A stretch of DNA of 64,000 nucleotides, from the NCBI RefSeq assembly GCF_008801605.1, contig NZ_VZPJ01000006.1, positions 62,001-126,000 of the forward strand. The letters are read 5' to 3'. The position numbers and the translations under genes are program-made. This DNA is from Pseudomonas brassicacearum subsp. brassicacearum (GTDB taxonomy: Bacteria > Pseudomonadota > Gammaproteobacteria > Pseudomonadales > Pseudomonadaceae). Each line of letters opens with the position of its first letter. The stretch's first letter is position 1. The notes beneath the pieces are model-generated. The model searched no databases. It was not told the origin of the DNA and saw nothing but the letters and a program-made list of their open reading frames with translations. Below are positions 27,059-37,368 of the stretch, one piece after another.

Positions 27059-28438
27059 ATGAGCCAACCGAAACCCAATTTCTACAACCTGGCCTGGCGC
27101 TGGCATTTTTATGCCGGGCTGTTCGTGGCGCCGTTCATGGTGATGCTGGCCCTGACCGGGATCATTTACCTGTTCAAGCCGCAACTCGATCCACTGATGT
27201 ATGGCAGCCTGCTGAACGTGCCGGCCGGGCATCACACCCTGGCGGCGGACGACCTGCTCAAGCAAGTCCGCCAGGCCTACCCCCAAGGCCAGGTCAAACA
27301 GTACCTGCCACCGGTCAATGCCGAGCGCAGCGCGCAATTCGTGGTGATCGACCAGGGCCGGGAACTGAATGTGTTCATCGACCCGTACCACGGCGATGTC
27401 CTCGGCGAGCAGGATGCGAAGAACAACCTGCAAGCCATGGCCCGGGCCATTCACGGCGAACTGCTGATCGGCACCGTTGGTGACCGGTTGGTGGAAATGG
27501 CCGCTGGTTGGGGCGTGGTGCTGGTGGTGTCCGGGCTGTACCTGTGGTGGCCGCGCGGGCAATCATCAGCCGGAGTGCTGTGGCCGCGCTGGAGCGCGCG
27601 CGGTCGGCTGTTCTGGCGTGACTTGCATGTCGTCGTCGGTTTCTGGGGCGCGGCATTGCTGCTGGTAATGCTGCTCAGCGGCATGACCTGGACCGGCTTC
27701 TGGGGCAAACAATACGCCAACCTCTGGAACCGCTTCCCGGCGGCGATGTGGAATGACGTGCCCAAGTCCGACGTCGAGGCCGGCAGCCTCAACAACGCCC
27801 ATCGTCAAACCGTGCCCTGGGCCGTGGAAAATACCCCGATGCCGATGTCCGGCGACCATGCCGAGCACATGGGCCACGGCGGCATGCACGAAGGCCCCGC
27901 CGCCCCGACCGTCAGCCTGCAAGCGGTGCAGGATATCGCCACCGAACGCCAGGTCACGCCCGGCTACAGCATCACCCTGCCGACCACGTCCACCGGCGTG
28001 TTCACCGTCGCCGTGTTTGCCGACGACCCGCGCAACGACGCCACCCTGCACGTGGACCAATACACCGGCAAGGTCCTGGCCGATGTGCGCTGGGAGCACT
28101 ACGGCGTCGTGGCCCGCGCCACCGAAACCGGGGTAATGCTGCACGAAGGCAAGATGTTCGGCCCGCTGAACCAGATCATCGTGCTGCTGATTTGCCTGAT
28201 GATCCTGCTCAGCGCCGTGAGTGGCATGGTGATTTGGTGGAAGCGCCGGCCAGCGGGCAAGTTCGGCGTACCGCCGCTGCGTCACGACCTGCCGACCTGG
28301 AAGGCCGGGGTGTTCATCATGCTGGCCCTGGCGGTGGTGTTTCCGTTGGTGGGGGCTTCGCTGGTGGTGGTGTGGTTGCTGGATCGCCTCGTCACCCGTT
28401 TCAATCGCCAGCCTGAGATTGCTTCATCTTCAAGCTGA
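27059..28438 (+). CDS. PepSY-associated transmembrane protein
   Basis: A 459-residue inner-membrane protein of the PepSY_TM/PiuB type. It has about four transmembrane segments: residues 20-45 (FYAGLFVAPFMVMLALTGII), 140-165 (WGVVLVVSGLYLWWP), 195-220 and 365-390, with a last pair near the C-terminus. The periplasmic part contains a His/Met-rich loop at about 260-280 (MPMSGDHAEHMGHGG), suggesting copper or another metal. The family is often linked to metal reduction or uptake with TonB receptors. The ATG at 27059 is the first sensible start after the REPIN. Confidence 0.85.
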   Translation: MSQPKPNFYNLAWRWHFYAGLFVAPFMVMLALTGIIYLFKPQLDPLMYGSLLNVPAGHHTLAADDLLKQVRQAYPQGQVKQYLPPVNAERSAQFVVIDQGRELNVFIDPYHGDVLGEQDAKNNLQAMARAIHGELLIGTVGDRLVEMAAGWGVVLVVSGLYLWWPRGQSSAGVLWPRWSARGRLFWRDLHVVVGFWGAALLLVMLLSGMTWTGFWGKQYANLWNRFPAAMWNDVPKSDVEAGSLNNAHRQTVPWAVENTPMPMSGDHAEHMGHGGMHEGPAAPTVSLQAVQDIATERQVTPGYSITLPTTSTGVFTVAVFADDPRNDATLHVDQYTGKVLADVRWEHYGVVARATETGVMLHEGKMFGPLNQIIVLLICLMILLSAVSGMVIWWKRRPAGKFGVPPLRHDLPTWKAGVFIMLALAVVFPLVGASLVVVWLLDRLVTRFNRQPEIASSSS

Positions 28439-28513
28439 AGACAGTGCGTTAACGGAAGGCGGTGCGAAACCTCTACAATCGCGACCGCTTTCCAAACCAC
28501 GAACACAGTTCAA

Positions 28514-28633
28514 ACTGTGGGAGCGGGCTTTGTGGGAGCAAAGCTTGCTCGCGATCCAGGCGCTGCGGTCCTCAAGAGACCGCGTCGTTTTCATCGCGGG
28601 CAAGCCTTGCTCCCACAAAGCCCGCTCCCACAA
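28514..28633. repeat. REPIN with extended arms before the ABC importer
   Basis: Nested inverted repeat. Left arm gtgggagcgggctttgtgggagcaaagcttgctcgcgat, right arm atcgcgggcaagccttgctcccacaaagcccgctcccac; the two arms pair over about 35 bases. Confidence 0.9.
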
Positions 28634-28669
28634 TGAGACTGTGTTTCACACCAAATGCCGAGTAGCTGC

Positions 28670-29458
28670 ATGACCTCCCTAACCCTCTCCCACCTCGCCT
28701 GGACGCCCCTGGGCCATGGCCACTGTCATCACCAGTTCCAGCTGCGTGACGTGACGTTGCAGGTGGCGGCCGGGGAGTTTGTCGGGTTGATCGGGCCCAA
28801 CGGCAGTGGCAAGACCAGCCTGTTGCGCTGCGCCTATCGCTTCAGCCGGCCGGAACATGGCGAGGTGAAACTCGAGCATCACAACGTCTGGAAACAGTCC
28901 TCGCGCTGGTGCGCCCAACGCATCGCCGTGGTCCTGCAGGAGTTTCCCGACGCCTTCGGCCTGACGGTCGAGGAAGTGGTCGCCATGGGCCGCACGCCCC
29001 ACAAAGGTCTGTTCGACGGCGACAATCACGACGACCGCCGGCTGGTGCGCCAGGCACTGGAATCGGCCGGGCTCGCAGGCTTTGGCGACCATGCATTCGC
29101 CACCCTCTCGGGCGGTGAGAAGCAACGGGTGATCCTCGCCCGGGCCCTGGCCCAGCAACCGCAGTTGCTGATCCTCGACGAGCCGACTAATCACCTCGAC
29201 CCCCACTATCAATTGCAATTGCTGCAACTGATCAAGGGCCTGGGCATCGGCACCCTCGCCAGCCTCCACGACCTGAACCTGGCCGCCGCCTTCTGCGACC
29301 GCCTGTACGTGATCGAACACGGGCGCATCGTCGCCAGCGGCACGCCCAAGGACGTCCTCAGCGTCGAGCTGTTGCGCGAGGTGTTCGGCATCGAAGCCCT
29401 GGTGGATGAACACCCGCTGTCCGGCTACCCACGAATCACCTGGATAACCCAACCATGA
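28670..29458 (+). CDS. FecE/BtuD-type ABC transporter ATP-binding protein
   Basis: A 262-residue ATPase with Walker A GPNGSGKTS (about 41-49), signature LSGGEKQR and Walker B LLILDEPTNHLDPHY, followed by the switch His in LASLHDLNLAAAF. The sequence fits the FhuC/FecE/BtuD group that powers uptake of ferric siderophores, haem or corrinoids. Its stop overlaps the next start (ATGA), so the three genes form one operon in the order ATPase, binding protein, permease. Confidence 0.9.
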   Translation: MTSLTLSHLAWTPLGHGHCHHQFQLRDVTLQVAAGEFVGLIGPNGSGKTSLLRCAYRFSRPEHGEVKLEHHNVWKQSSRWCAQRIAVVLQEFPDAFGLTVEEVVAMGRTPHKGLFDGDNHDDRRLVRQALESAGLAGFGDHAFATLSGGEKQRVILARALAQQPQLLILDEPTNHLDPHYQLQLLQLIKGLGIGTLASLHDLNLAAAFCDRLYVIEHGRIVASGTPKDVLSVELLREVFGIEALVDEHPLSGYPRITWITQP

Positions 29459-30402
29459 CCTTGCGTTCCCTGCTGTTGCTACCCCTGCTGCTGGGCAGTG
29501 CCCACGCCTTGGCCGAAGCCACCCACTACCCGTTGACGATCCAGAGCTGCAACCGCCAGGTGGTGTTCAACGAGGCACCTCGGCACGCTGTCAGCCATGA
29601 CATCAACATGACCCAGATGATGCTTGCCCTGGGGCTCAAACCGCGCATGGTCGGCTACAGCGGCATCAGCGGCTGGAAATCGGTGACGCCCGAGATGGCC
29701 AGGATCCTTGATGGCCTGCCGGAACTGGCCGCCAAATATCCCTCGGTGGAAAACCTGCTCAATGCCAACGTCGATTTCTTCTTCGCCGGTTGGGACTACG
29801 GCATGCGGGTGGGCGGCGACCTGACCCCGCAGACTCTGGAACCGCTGAGCATCAATGTCTACGAACTGACCGAATCCTGCGCGTTCGTGATGAAGCGTCC
29901 GGCGGCCTCGCTTGAGGACACCTACAACGACCTGCGCAACCTCGGGAAGATCTTCGACGTGCAGGATCGCGCCAACGCGCTGATCGCCACGATGCAGGCC
30001 CAGGTGGCCGAAGTGCGCAAGCACCTGCCCACCCAGCAACCGCGGGTGTTCCTGTACGACAGCGGCGAAGACCGCGCCATGACCTCCGGGCGCCTGGGCA
30101 TGCCCCAGGCCCTGATCGACGCAGCCGGTGGGCGCAACATCCTCGATGACGTGGAAACCAGTTGGACCCGGGTGAACTGGGAGAACGTGGTCGAGCGCAA
30201 CCCGCAGGTCATCGTGATCGTCGACTACGGCGAAGTCAGCGCCGAGCAGAAACAGCAATTCCTGTTGAACAACCCGGCCCTGCAATCGGTGGAGGCGATC
30301 CAGCAACGGCGCTTCATTGTGATTCCCTACGTGCAGGCCACGCCGGGCATCGATAACGTGCTGGCGGTGCAAACCCTGGCGCGGGGTTTTCACGGCCAAT
30401 GA
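29455..30402 (+). CDS. Periplasmic binding protein of a FecB/BtuF-type importer
   Basis: A 315-residue protein with a signal peptide (1-21, SAHALA) and the two-lobed class III binding-protein pattern: RHAVSHDINMTQMMLALGLKPRMVGYSG in the first lobe, a long linker helix (EDTYNDLRNLGKIFDV) and VIVIVDYGEVSA in the second. The substrate is not evident; iron chelate or corrinoid are the usual choices. A cobalamin role is attractive given the cob genes 6 kb away but is not shown by the sequence. Confidence 0.85.
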   Translation: MTLRSLLLLPLLLGSAHALAEATHYPLTIQSCNRQVVFNEAPRHAVSHDINMTQMMLALGLKPRMVGYSGISGWKSVTPEMARILDGLPELAAKYPSVENLLNANVDFFFAGWDYGMRVGGDLTPQTLEPLSINVYELTESCAFVMKRPAASLEDTYNDLRNLGKIFDVQDRANALIATMQAQVAEVRKHLPTQQPRVFLYDSGEDRAMTSGRLGMPQALIDAAGGRNILDDVETSWTRVNWENVVERNPQVIVIVDYGEVSAEQKQQFLLNNPALQSVEAIQQRRFIVIPYVQATPGIDNVLAVQTLARGFHGQ

Positions 30403-31409
30403 ACGGTCGTCGCTATGGCGCCCTGCTGATGGTCCTCGGCGCACTGCTGCTGGTGTCGTGTGTGGTGTCCCTGGGTTTCGGGCCGGCGCGGGTGCCGGTG
30501 GCCGTGGTCTGGGACATCCTGCTGAACAAGGCCTTCAGGGTGGGTGACGTCCATTGGACGCCCGGCCAGGAGCATATCGTCTGGCTGATCCGCGTCCCGC
30601 GGTTGCTGCTCGGTGCCTTGGTCGGCGCCGGGCTGGCGTTGATCGGTGCGGTGCTGCAAGCAGTCACGCGCAACCCGCTGGCTGACCCGCACCTGCTGGG
30701 CGTCACCTCTGGCGCGACTCTGGGAGCGGTCATCGTGGTGCTGCATGTCGGCGAGATTGTCGGCCTGCTGACCCTGCCGCTGGCGGCGTTCATCGGTGCG
30801 CTGCTGAGCATGCTGCTGGTGCTGACCATCGCTGCCCGCCAGGGCCGCCTGGAAAGTGATCGGCTGTTGTTGTGCGGCGTGGCGGTGTCCTTCGTGATGA
30901 TGGCGGCGGCCAATCTGTTGTTGTTCCTCGGTGACCATCGCGCCAGTTCGGCAGTGATGTTCTGGATGCTCGGCGGCCTGGGCCTGGCCCGCTGGGAACT
31001 GCTGGCGGTGCCGGCGGCCAGTGTGGTGCTGGGACTGGTGTTGCTGCTGGGCATGGCCCGGCCGCTGAACGCGCTGATGGCCGGCGAACAGACCGCCGTG
31101 ACCCTGGGCCTGAACGCGGCGAAGGTGCGATTGTGGATCTTCTTGATCGCCTCGCTGATGACCGGCGTGCTGGTGTCCATCAGCGGTTCGATTGGTTTTG
31201 TCGGGCTGATGGTCCCGCACATTGCCCGGCGCCTGGTGGGCGCCGAGCATCGTCGGTTGCTGCCGGCCTGCGTGCTGCTCGGCAGCCTGTTCCTGGTGTG
31301 GGTGGACGTGGCGGCGCGGACGTTGATCGCGCCGGAAGACTTGCCGATTGGGGTCGCGACAGCCGCTATCGGCGGATTGTTTTTCATCGGACTCATGCGG
31401 CGTCGCTGA
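30399..31409 (+). CDS. FecCD/BtuC-type ABC transporter permease
   Basis: A 336-residue inner-membrane permease with about ten hydrophobic segments. The FecCD family motifs RVPRLLLGALVGAGLALIGAVLQAVTRNPLADPHLLGVTSG (residues about 65-105, key residues RxPR, NPLAxPxxLG) and the coupling region GLMVPHIARRLVGAEHRRLLP are clear. It overlaps the binding-protein gene by four bases. As a homodimer it would form the channel with the two preceding gene products. Confidence 0.92.
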   Translation: MNGRRYGALLMVLGALLLVSCVVSLGFGPARVPVAVVWDILLNKAFRVGDVHWTPGQEHIVWLIRVPRLLLGALVGAGLALIGAVLQAVTRNPLADPHLLGVTSGATLGAVIVVLHVGEIVGLLTLPLAAFIGALLSMLLVLTIAARQGRLESDRLLLCGVAVSFVMMAAANLLLFLGDHRASSAVMFWMLGGLGLARWELLAVPAASVVLGLVLLLGMARPLNALMAGEQTAVTLGLNAAKVRLWIFLIASLMTGVLVSISGSIGFVGLMVPHIARRLVGAEHRRLLPACVLLGSLFLVWVDVAARTLIAPEDLPIGVATAAIGGLFFIGLMRRR

Positions 31410-31737
31410 GCGGCGTCTTTTCCTGATCACAAAAATCACCTGTGGGAGCGAGCTTGCTCGCGATGGCGATGGATCAGTCAAATTAGCGGTGACTGACACT
31501 CCCCTATCGCGAGCAAGCTCGCTCCCACAGGGGCATCGCAATTCTCTCGCCCCAATGTGGCGCACCTCTTCGCACCAGCCCCCGCAACGCGCTCACTCAT
31601 GGTGCAACCGCTCGTGCACCTCCCACGCCAACCCCGCATTTCAAAGCCTTCCCCCGACCGGGCACACCCCTTGCAAAAGCGCTTGCAGCGTTTGCATCTG
31701 CCCTCAAAAAAATTCATAAGTCCATGGAGATCGCACA
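31410..31737. other. Intergenic region before urtA
   Basis: About 330 bases holding a REPIN in the first third and then about 200 bases that should carry the urtA promoter. A short CTTGCAAAAGCGCTTGCAG inverted motif occurs near 31670; I see no gene. Confidence 0.4.
31440..31531. repeat. REPIN upstream of urtA
   Basis: Inverted pair of REP copies: tgtgggagcgagcttgctcgcgat and atcgcgagcaagctcgctcccaca around a 40-base spacer. Confidence 0.9.
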
Positions 31738-33003
31738 ATGAAGCGTCGTAGCTTGATCAAGGTTTTTACACTCTCGGCAAGCATTGCCGCGATGGGCATG
31801 GCCTGGACCGTCCAGGCCGCCGAGACCATCAAGGTCGGCATCCTGCATTCGCTGTCCGGCACCATGGCGATCTCCGAGACGTCCCTCAAGGACATGGCGC
31901 TGATGACCATTGATGAGATCAACGCCAAGGGTGGTGTGAACGGCAAGAAGCTTGAAGCGGTGGTCGTGGACCCGGCGTCGAACTGGCCGCTGTTCGCCGA
32001 AAAGGGTCGGCAGTTGCTGACCCAGGACAAGGTCGCCGTGGTGTTCGGCTGCTGGACGTCGGTGTCGCGTAAATCCGTGCTGCCGGTGTTCGAAGAGCTC
32101 AATGGGCTGCTGTTCTACCCGGTGCAGTACGAAGGCGAAGAGATGTCGCCAAACGTGTTCTACACCGGCGCAGCGCCGAACCAGCAGGCGATTCCGGCGG
32201 TGGAATACCTGATGAGCGAAGAAGGCGGCAGTGCCAAGCGTTATTTCCTGCTGGGCACCGACTACGTCTACCCGCGCACCACCAACAAGATCCTGCGCTC
32301 GTTCCTGCATTCCAAAGGTGTGGCGGACAAGGACATCGAAGAGGTCTACACCCCGTTCGGCCACAGCGATTACCAGACCATCGTGGCCAACATCAAGAAG
32401 TTCTCGGCCGGTGGCAAGACCGCAGTCATTTCCACGGTCAACGGCGACTCCAACGTGCCGTTCTATAAAGAACTGGCGAACCAGGGCCTGAAAGCCACCG
32501 ACGTACCGGTCGTGGCGTTCTCGGTGGGCGAAGAGGAACTGCGCGGCATCGACACCAAGCCACTGGTAGGCAACCTGGCGGCGTGGAACTACTTCGAATC
32601 CGTGGATAACCCGGCGAACAAGAAATTCGTTGATTCATGGAAAGCCTACGCCAAGGCCAAGAACCTGCCAGGCGCCGACAAAGCAGTGACCAACGACCCG
32701 ATGGAAGCCACCTACGTCGGCATCCACATGTGGGCGCAAGCCGTGGAAAAAGCCAAGTCCACCGACGTCGACAAAGTCCGCGAAGCCCTGGCCGGCCAGA
32801 CCTTCGCCGCACCGTCGGGCTACACCCTGACCATGGACAAGACCAACCATCACCTGCACAAGCCAGTGATGATCGGCGAGATCCAGGCCGACGGTCAGTT
32901 CAACGTGGTCTGGCAGACCGAAGGCCCGATCCGCGCGCAACCGTGGAGCCCGTTCATCGCCGGCAACGACAAGAAGCCTGACTATGCGGTGAAGAGCAAC
33001 TGA
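31738..33003 (+). CDS. urtA: Urea ABC transporter, substrate-binding protein
   Basis: A 421-residue periplasmic binding protein with a Tat-like/Sec signal (MKRRSLIKVF...VQAAE). It contains IKVGILHSLSGTMAISETSLKD and GCWTSVSRKSVLPVFEELNGLLFYPVQYEGEE (residues about 105-135), a signature of UrtA/FmdD proteins. It starts the urtABCDE operon for high-affinity urea uptake. These genes are generally nitrogen-regulated (NtrC, sigma-54), but I did not identify a convincing sigma-54 box. Confidence 0.95.
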   Translation: MKRRSLIKVFTLSASIAAMGMAWTVQAAETIKVGILHSLSGTMAISETSLKDMALMTIDEINAKGGVNGKKLEAVVVDPASNWPLFAEKGRQLLTQDKVAVVFGCWTSVSRKSVLPVFEELNGLLFYPVQYEGEEMSPNVFYTGAAPNQQAIPAVEYLMSEEGGSAKRYFLLGTDYVYPRTTNKILRSFLHSKGVADKDIEEVYTPFGHSDYQTIVANIKKFSAGGKTAVISTVNGDSNVPFYKELANQGLKATDVPVVAFSVGEEELRGIDTKPLVGNLAAWNYFESVDNPANKKFVDSWKAYAKAKNLPGADKAVTNDPMEATYVGIHMWAQAVEKAKSTDVDKVREALAGQTFAAPSGYTLTMDKTNHHLHKPVMIGEIQADGQFNVVWQTEGPIRAQPWSPFIAGNDKKPDYAVKSN

Positions 33004-33025
33004 GCCTGGGAGCAAGCCCCTAACT

Positions 33026-33102
33026 CTGTGGGAGCAAAGCTTGCTCGCGATCGCGGTCATCCAGACACACCGCCATCGCGAGCAAGCTTTGCTCCCACAG
33101 GG
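33026..33102. repeat. REPIN between urtA and urtB
   Basis: Inverted pair: tgtgggagcaaagcttgctcgcgat and atcgcgagcaagctttgctcccaca. Its position after urtA could help set a high binding-protein to permease ratio by blocking 3' decay. Confidence 0.9.
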
Positions 33103-33129
33103 TCCGTCGTCGCCTTACAGGACGTAGCT

Positions 33130-34626
33130 ATGTCCCTTTATCGTTTGTTCCTCCTAGCATGTTTGCTGCTACCAATGGCCGCCCACGCCGGGGAAGCCGA
33201 AGACTTCGTCGCCGCCAACCCGACCCAGCAGGCCAAACTCCTGGAAAGCTGGGCCGCGCAGCCGGAGCCTGAGCGCGTCGAACTGATCAATGCCCTGCAA
33301 CAGGGCCAGTTGACCGTCGACGGCCAACCCAAGACCCTGCGCCTGAACAACCGCTTGCGCGGGCTGATCGAAACCGCCCTCGCCAGTCATCAACTGCTCG
33401 CCGTCGATGCCCGCGTACGCCTGGGCGCGGCGCAGCAACTGCAAAAAAGCGCGCGCCCGGCGCAACTGGCGTTTCTCGATCGGCAACTGGCCGGCGAGCA
33501 GGACGAAGATGTGCATGCTGCTCTGAGTCTGGCCCTGGCGAACCTGCAACTGGTGGATGCCAACCCGAGTGTGCGCCTGGCCGCCGTCCGGCTGCTGGGG
33601 GAAACCGGCGATCCGCTGGCCCGCACGCGCCTGGAAGGTTTGCTCGAACCCGGCGTCGAAACCGATGCCGCTGTGCGCACCGCGGCTGAAACCAGCCTCA
33701 GCCAGGTCAAACGCAAACTCCTGGTGGGCGAATTGCTGGGCCAAGCCTTCAGCGGCATGTCCCTGGGCTCGATCCTGCTGCTCGCCGCCCTCGGCCTGGC
33801 CATCACCTTCGGCCTGCTGGGGGTGATCAACATGGCCCACGGCGAGATGCTGATGCTGGGTGCCTACTCCACTTATGTGGTGCAGATGCTGTTCCAGCGC
33901 TTCGCCCCGAACGCCATCGAGTTCTATCCGCTGATCGCCCTGCCGGTGGCTTTTTTCATTACCGCCGCCATCGGCATGGCCCTGGAGCGCACGGTGATTC
34001 GCCACCTCTACGGGCGGCCGCTGGAAACCCTGCTCGCCACCTGGGGCATCAGCCTGATGCTGATCCAACTGGTGCGCCTGGTGTTCGGCGCGCAGAACGT
34101 CGAAGTTGCCAACCCAGCCTGGCTCTCTGGCGGAATTCAGGTATTGCCGAACCTGGTGCTGCCGTACAACCGCATCGTGATCATCGCCTTCGCACTGTTC
34201 GTGGTGGTGCTGACCTGGCTGCTGCTGAACAAGACACGCCTGGGCCTGAACGTGCGCGCGGTGACCCAGAACCGCAACATGGCCGCCTGCTGTGGCGTGC
34301 CCACCGGGCGGGTGGACATGCTCGCCTTCGGCCTCGGCTCGGGCATCGCCGGGCTCGGTGGCGTGGCCCTGAGCCAGATCGGCAACGTCGGTCCGGACCT
34401 GGGCCAGAGCTACATCATCGACTCGTTCCTGGTGGTGGTGCTCGGCGGCGTCGGCCAGTTGGCCGGTAGCGTGTTCGCTGCGTTCGGCCTCGGCATCGCC
34501 AACAAGATCCTCGAACCGCAGATCGGCGCCGTGCTCGGCAAGATCCTGATCCTCGCGCTGATCATTCTGTTCATCCAGAAGCGTCCGCAAGGCCTCTTCG
34601 CGCTCAAAGGACGGGTAATCGACTGA
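33130..34626 (+). CDS. urtB: Urea ABC transporter permease UrtB
   Basis: A 498-residue protein: signal peptide (1-20), an extra periplasmic region of about 190 residues typical of proteobacterial UrtB, then a LivH-like permease from about residue 205 (GMSLGSILLLAALGLAITFGLLGVINMAHGEMLMLGAY) with the coupling segment near GCGVPTGRVDMLAFGLGSGIAG. The start is the ATG at 33130; the earlier open frame is REP sequence. It overlaps urtC by one base (TGATG). Confidence 0.95.
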   Translation: MSLYRLFLLACLLLPMAAHAGEAEDFVAANPTQQAKLLESWAAQPEPERVELINALQQGQLTVDGQPKTLRLNNRLRGLIETALASHQLLAVDARVRLGAAQQLQKSARPAQLAFLDRQLAGEQDEDVHAALSLALANLQLVDANPSVRLAAVRLLGETGDPLARTRLEGLLEPGVETDAAVRTAAETSLSQVKRKLLVGELLGQAFSGMSLGSILLLAALGLAITFGLLGVINMAHGEMLMLGAYSTYVVQMLFQRFAPNAIEFYPLIALPVAFFITAAIGMALERTVIRHLYGRPLETLLATWGISLMLIQLVRLVFGAQNVEVANPAWLSGGIQVLPNLVLPYNRIVIIAFALFVVVLTWLLLNKTRLGLNVRAVTQNRNMAACCGVPTGRVDMLAFGLGSGIAGLGGVALSQIGNVGPDLGQSYIIDSFLVVVLGGVGQLAGSVFAAFGLGIANKILEPQIGAVLGKILILALIILFIQKRPQGLFALKGRVID

Positions 34627-35701
34627 TGAACCAGCCCCTGATGCTCACGGCCACGCAAAAGGCCGGTCCCAAAGTCACCCTCGTCGTCGGCATGCTGATC
34701 CTGGCCGTGCTGCTGAGCCTGCCGCTACTGTCGCTGCTGGCGGCTGACAATCCGCTGCACGTCTCGGCGTATACCCTGACCCTGGTGGGCAAGATTCTCT
34801 GCTACGCCATCGTCGCCCTGGCCCTGGACCTGGTCTGGGGCTACGCCGGCTTGCTCTCCCTGGGCCACGGCCTGTTCTTCGCCCTGGGCGGCTACGCCAT
34901 GGGCATGTACCTGATGCGCCAGGCCGCCGGCGATGGCTTGCCGGCGTTCATGACCTTCTTGTCGTGGACCGAGTTGCCCTGGTACTGGGCCGGCACCGAC
35001 AGTTTCCTCTGGGCGATGTGCCTGGTGGTGCTGGCGCCGGGTTTGCTGGCGCTGGTGTTCGGCTTTTTTGCCTTCCGCTCGCGGATCAAGGGCGTGTATT
35101 TCTCGATCATGACCCAGGCCCTGACCTTCGCCGGGATGCTGCTGTTTTTCCGCAACGAAACCGGGTTTGGCGGCAACAACGGCTTCACCAATTTCCGCTC
35201 GATCCTGGGCTTTGGCATCACCGAGCCGGGGACCCGGGCGGTGCTGTTTTTCGCCACGGTGTTGTTGCTGGTGGCAAGCCTGTTCATCGGCTGGCGCCTG
35301 GCCCGCAGCAAGTTTGGCCGGGTGCTGACCGCCCTGCGTGACGCGGAAAACCGCCTGATGTTCTGCGGCTACGATCCCCGTGGTTTCAAGCTGTTCGTCT
35401 GGGTGTTGAGCGCGGTGTTGTGCGGCCTGGCCGGGGCGTTGTACGTGCCGCAGGTGGGCATCATCAACCCCAGCGAAATGTCGCCGACCAACTCCATTGA
35501 GGCCGCCGTGTGGGTCGCCCTCGGCGGGCGTGGCACGCTGATCGGGCCGCTGCTGGGCGCCGGGGTGGTCAACGGCATGAAGAGCTGGTTCACCGTGGCG
35601 TTTCCTGAGTACTGGCTGTTTTTCCTCGGTGCGCTGTTCATCGTCGTGACCCTGTATCTGCCCAAGGGCGTGATCGGTCTGCTGAAGAAAAGAGGTGAAC
35701 A

Positions 35702-35705
<4 letters not shown>
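34626..35705 (+). CDS. urtC: Urea ABC transporter permease UrtC
   Basis: A 359-residue LivM-like inner-membrane permease with about ten hydrophobic segments. It has LDLVWGYAGLLSLGHGLFFALGGYAMGMYLM and, near the C-terminus, EAAVWVALGGRGTLIGPLLGAGVVNGMKSWF (residues about 290-320), typical of UrtC. It overlaps urtD by four bases. Confidence 0.95.
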
Positions 35706-36571
<866 letters not shown>

Positions 36572-36590
36572 ACCTGCAAACACTGTTCCC

Positions 36591-36616
36591 TGTGGGAGCA
36601 AGCTTTGCTCCCACAG
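36591..36616. repeat. Minimal REP palindrome between urtD and urtE
   Basis: A perfect short palindrome tgtgggagcaa/gctttgctcccaca inside the otherwise overlapping urt operon. It looks like two REP heads fused without a spacer. Confidence 0.85.
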
Positions 36617-36639
36617 AGGACTTGAGGGGAATTCAAGAC

Positions 36640-37338
36640 ATGCTGCAAGTCGACAAACTGCACCAGTACTACGGCGGTAGCCACATCCTGCGCGGCCTGT
36701 CGTTCGACGCCAAGGTCGGCGAGGTGACTTGCCTGTTGGGGCGTAACGGCGTGGGCAAGACCACCCTGCTCAAATGCCTGATGGGCCTGTTGCCGGCCAA
36801 GGAAGGCGCGGTGAATTGGGAAGGCAAAGCCATCACCACGTTCAAGCCACACCAACGAGTGCATGCCGGCATCGCCTACGTGCCCCAGGGCCGGGAGATT
36901 TTCGGGCGGCTGACGGTGGAAGAAAACCTGCTGATGGGCCTGTCGCGCTTTCCCGGCTCCGAAGCCAAGGAAGTGCCGGCATTCATCTACGAATTGTTCC
37001 CGGTGCTGCTGCAGATGAAACAACGCCGTGGCGGTGATTTGTCCGGCGGCCAGCAACAGCAGCTCGCCATTGGCCGGGCCCTGGCCAGCCGTCCACGCCT
37101 GCTGATTCTCGACGAGCCCACCGAAGGCATCCAGCCCTCGGTGATCAAGGAGATCGGAGCGGTGATCAAGAAACTGGCGGCCCGGGGCGACATGGCGATT
37201 TTGCTGGTGGAGCAGTTCTACGACTTCGCCGCCGAGCTGGCCGATCAGTACCTGGTGATGTCCCGGGGCGAGATCGTGCAGCAGGGGCGCGGAGAAAATA
37301 TGGAAGCCGAGGGTGTGCGCGGGCTGGTTACGATCTAG
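36640..37338 (+). CDS. urtE: Urea ABC transporter ATP-binding protein UrtE
   Basis: A 232-residue LivF-like ATPase with Walker A GRNGVGKTTLLK, signature LSGGQQQQLAIG, Walker B LLILDEPTEGIQPS and the UrtE start MLQVDKLHQYYGGSHILRGL. The ATG at 36640 is chosen; the earlier frame is REP sequence. It completes the urea importer. ureD starts 30 bases later in the same direction. Confidence 0.95.
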   Translation: MLQVDKLHQYYGGSHILRGLSFDAKVGEVTCLLGRNGVGKTTLLKCLMGLLPAKEGAVNWEGKAITTFKPHQRVHAGIAYVPQGREIFGRLTVEENLLMGLSRFPGSEAKEVPAFIYELFPVLLQMKQRRGGDLSGGQQQQLAIGRALASRPRLLILDEPTEGIQPSVIKEIGAVIKKLAARGDMAILLVEQFYDFAAELADQYLVMSRGEIVQQGRGENMEAEGVRGLVTI

Positions 37339-37368
37339 TCTGTAGCGTCCTGAAGATAATCAGAAATC

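Noticed and set aside
33169..34590. 473-codon minus-strand frame opposite urtB
   Set aside because: Shadow of a membrane-protein gene; the product is His/Gln/Glu-rich with no fold signals.
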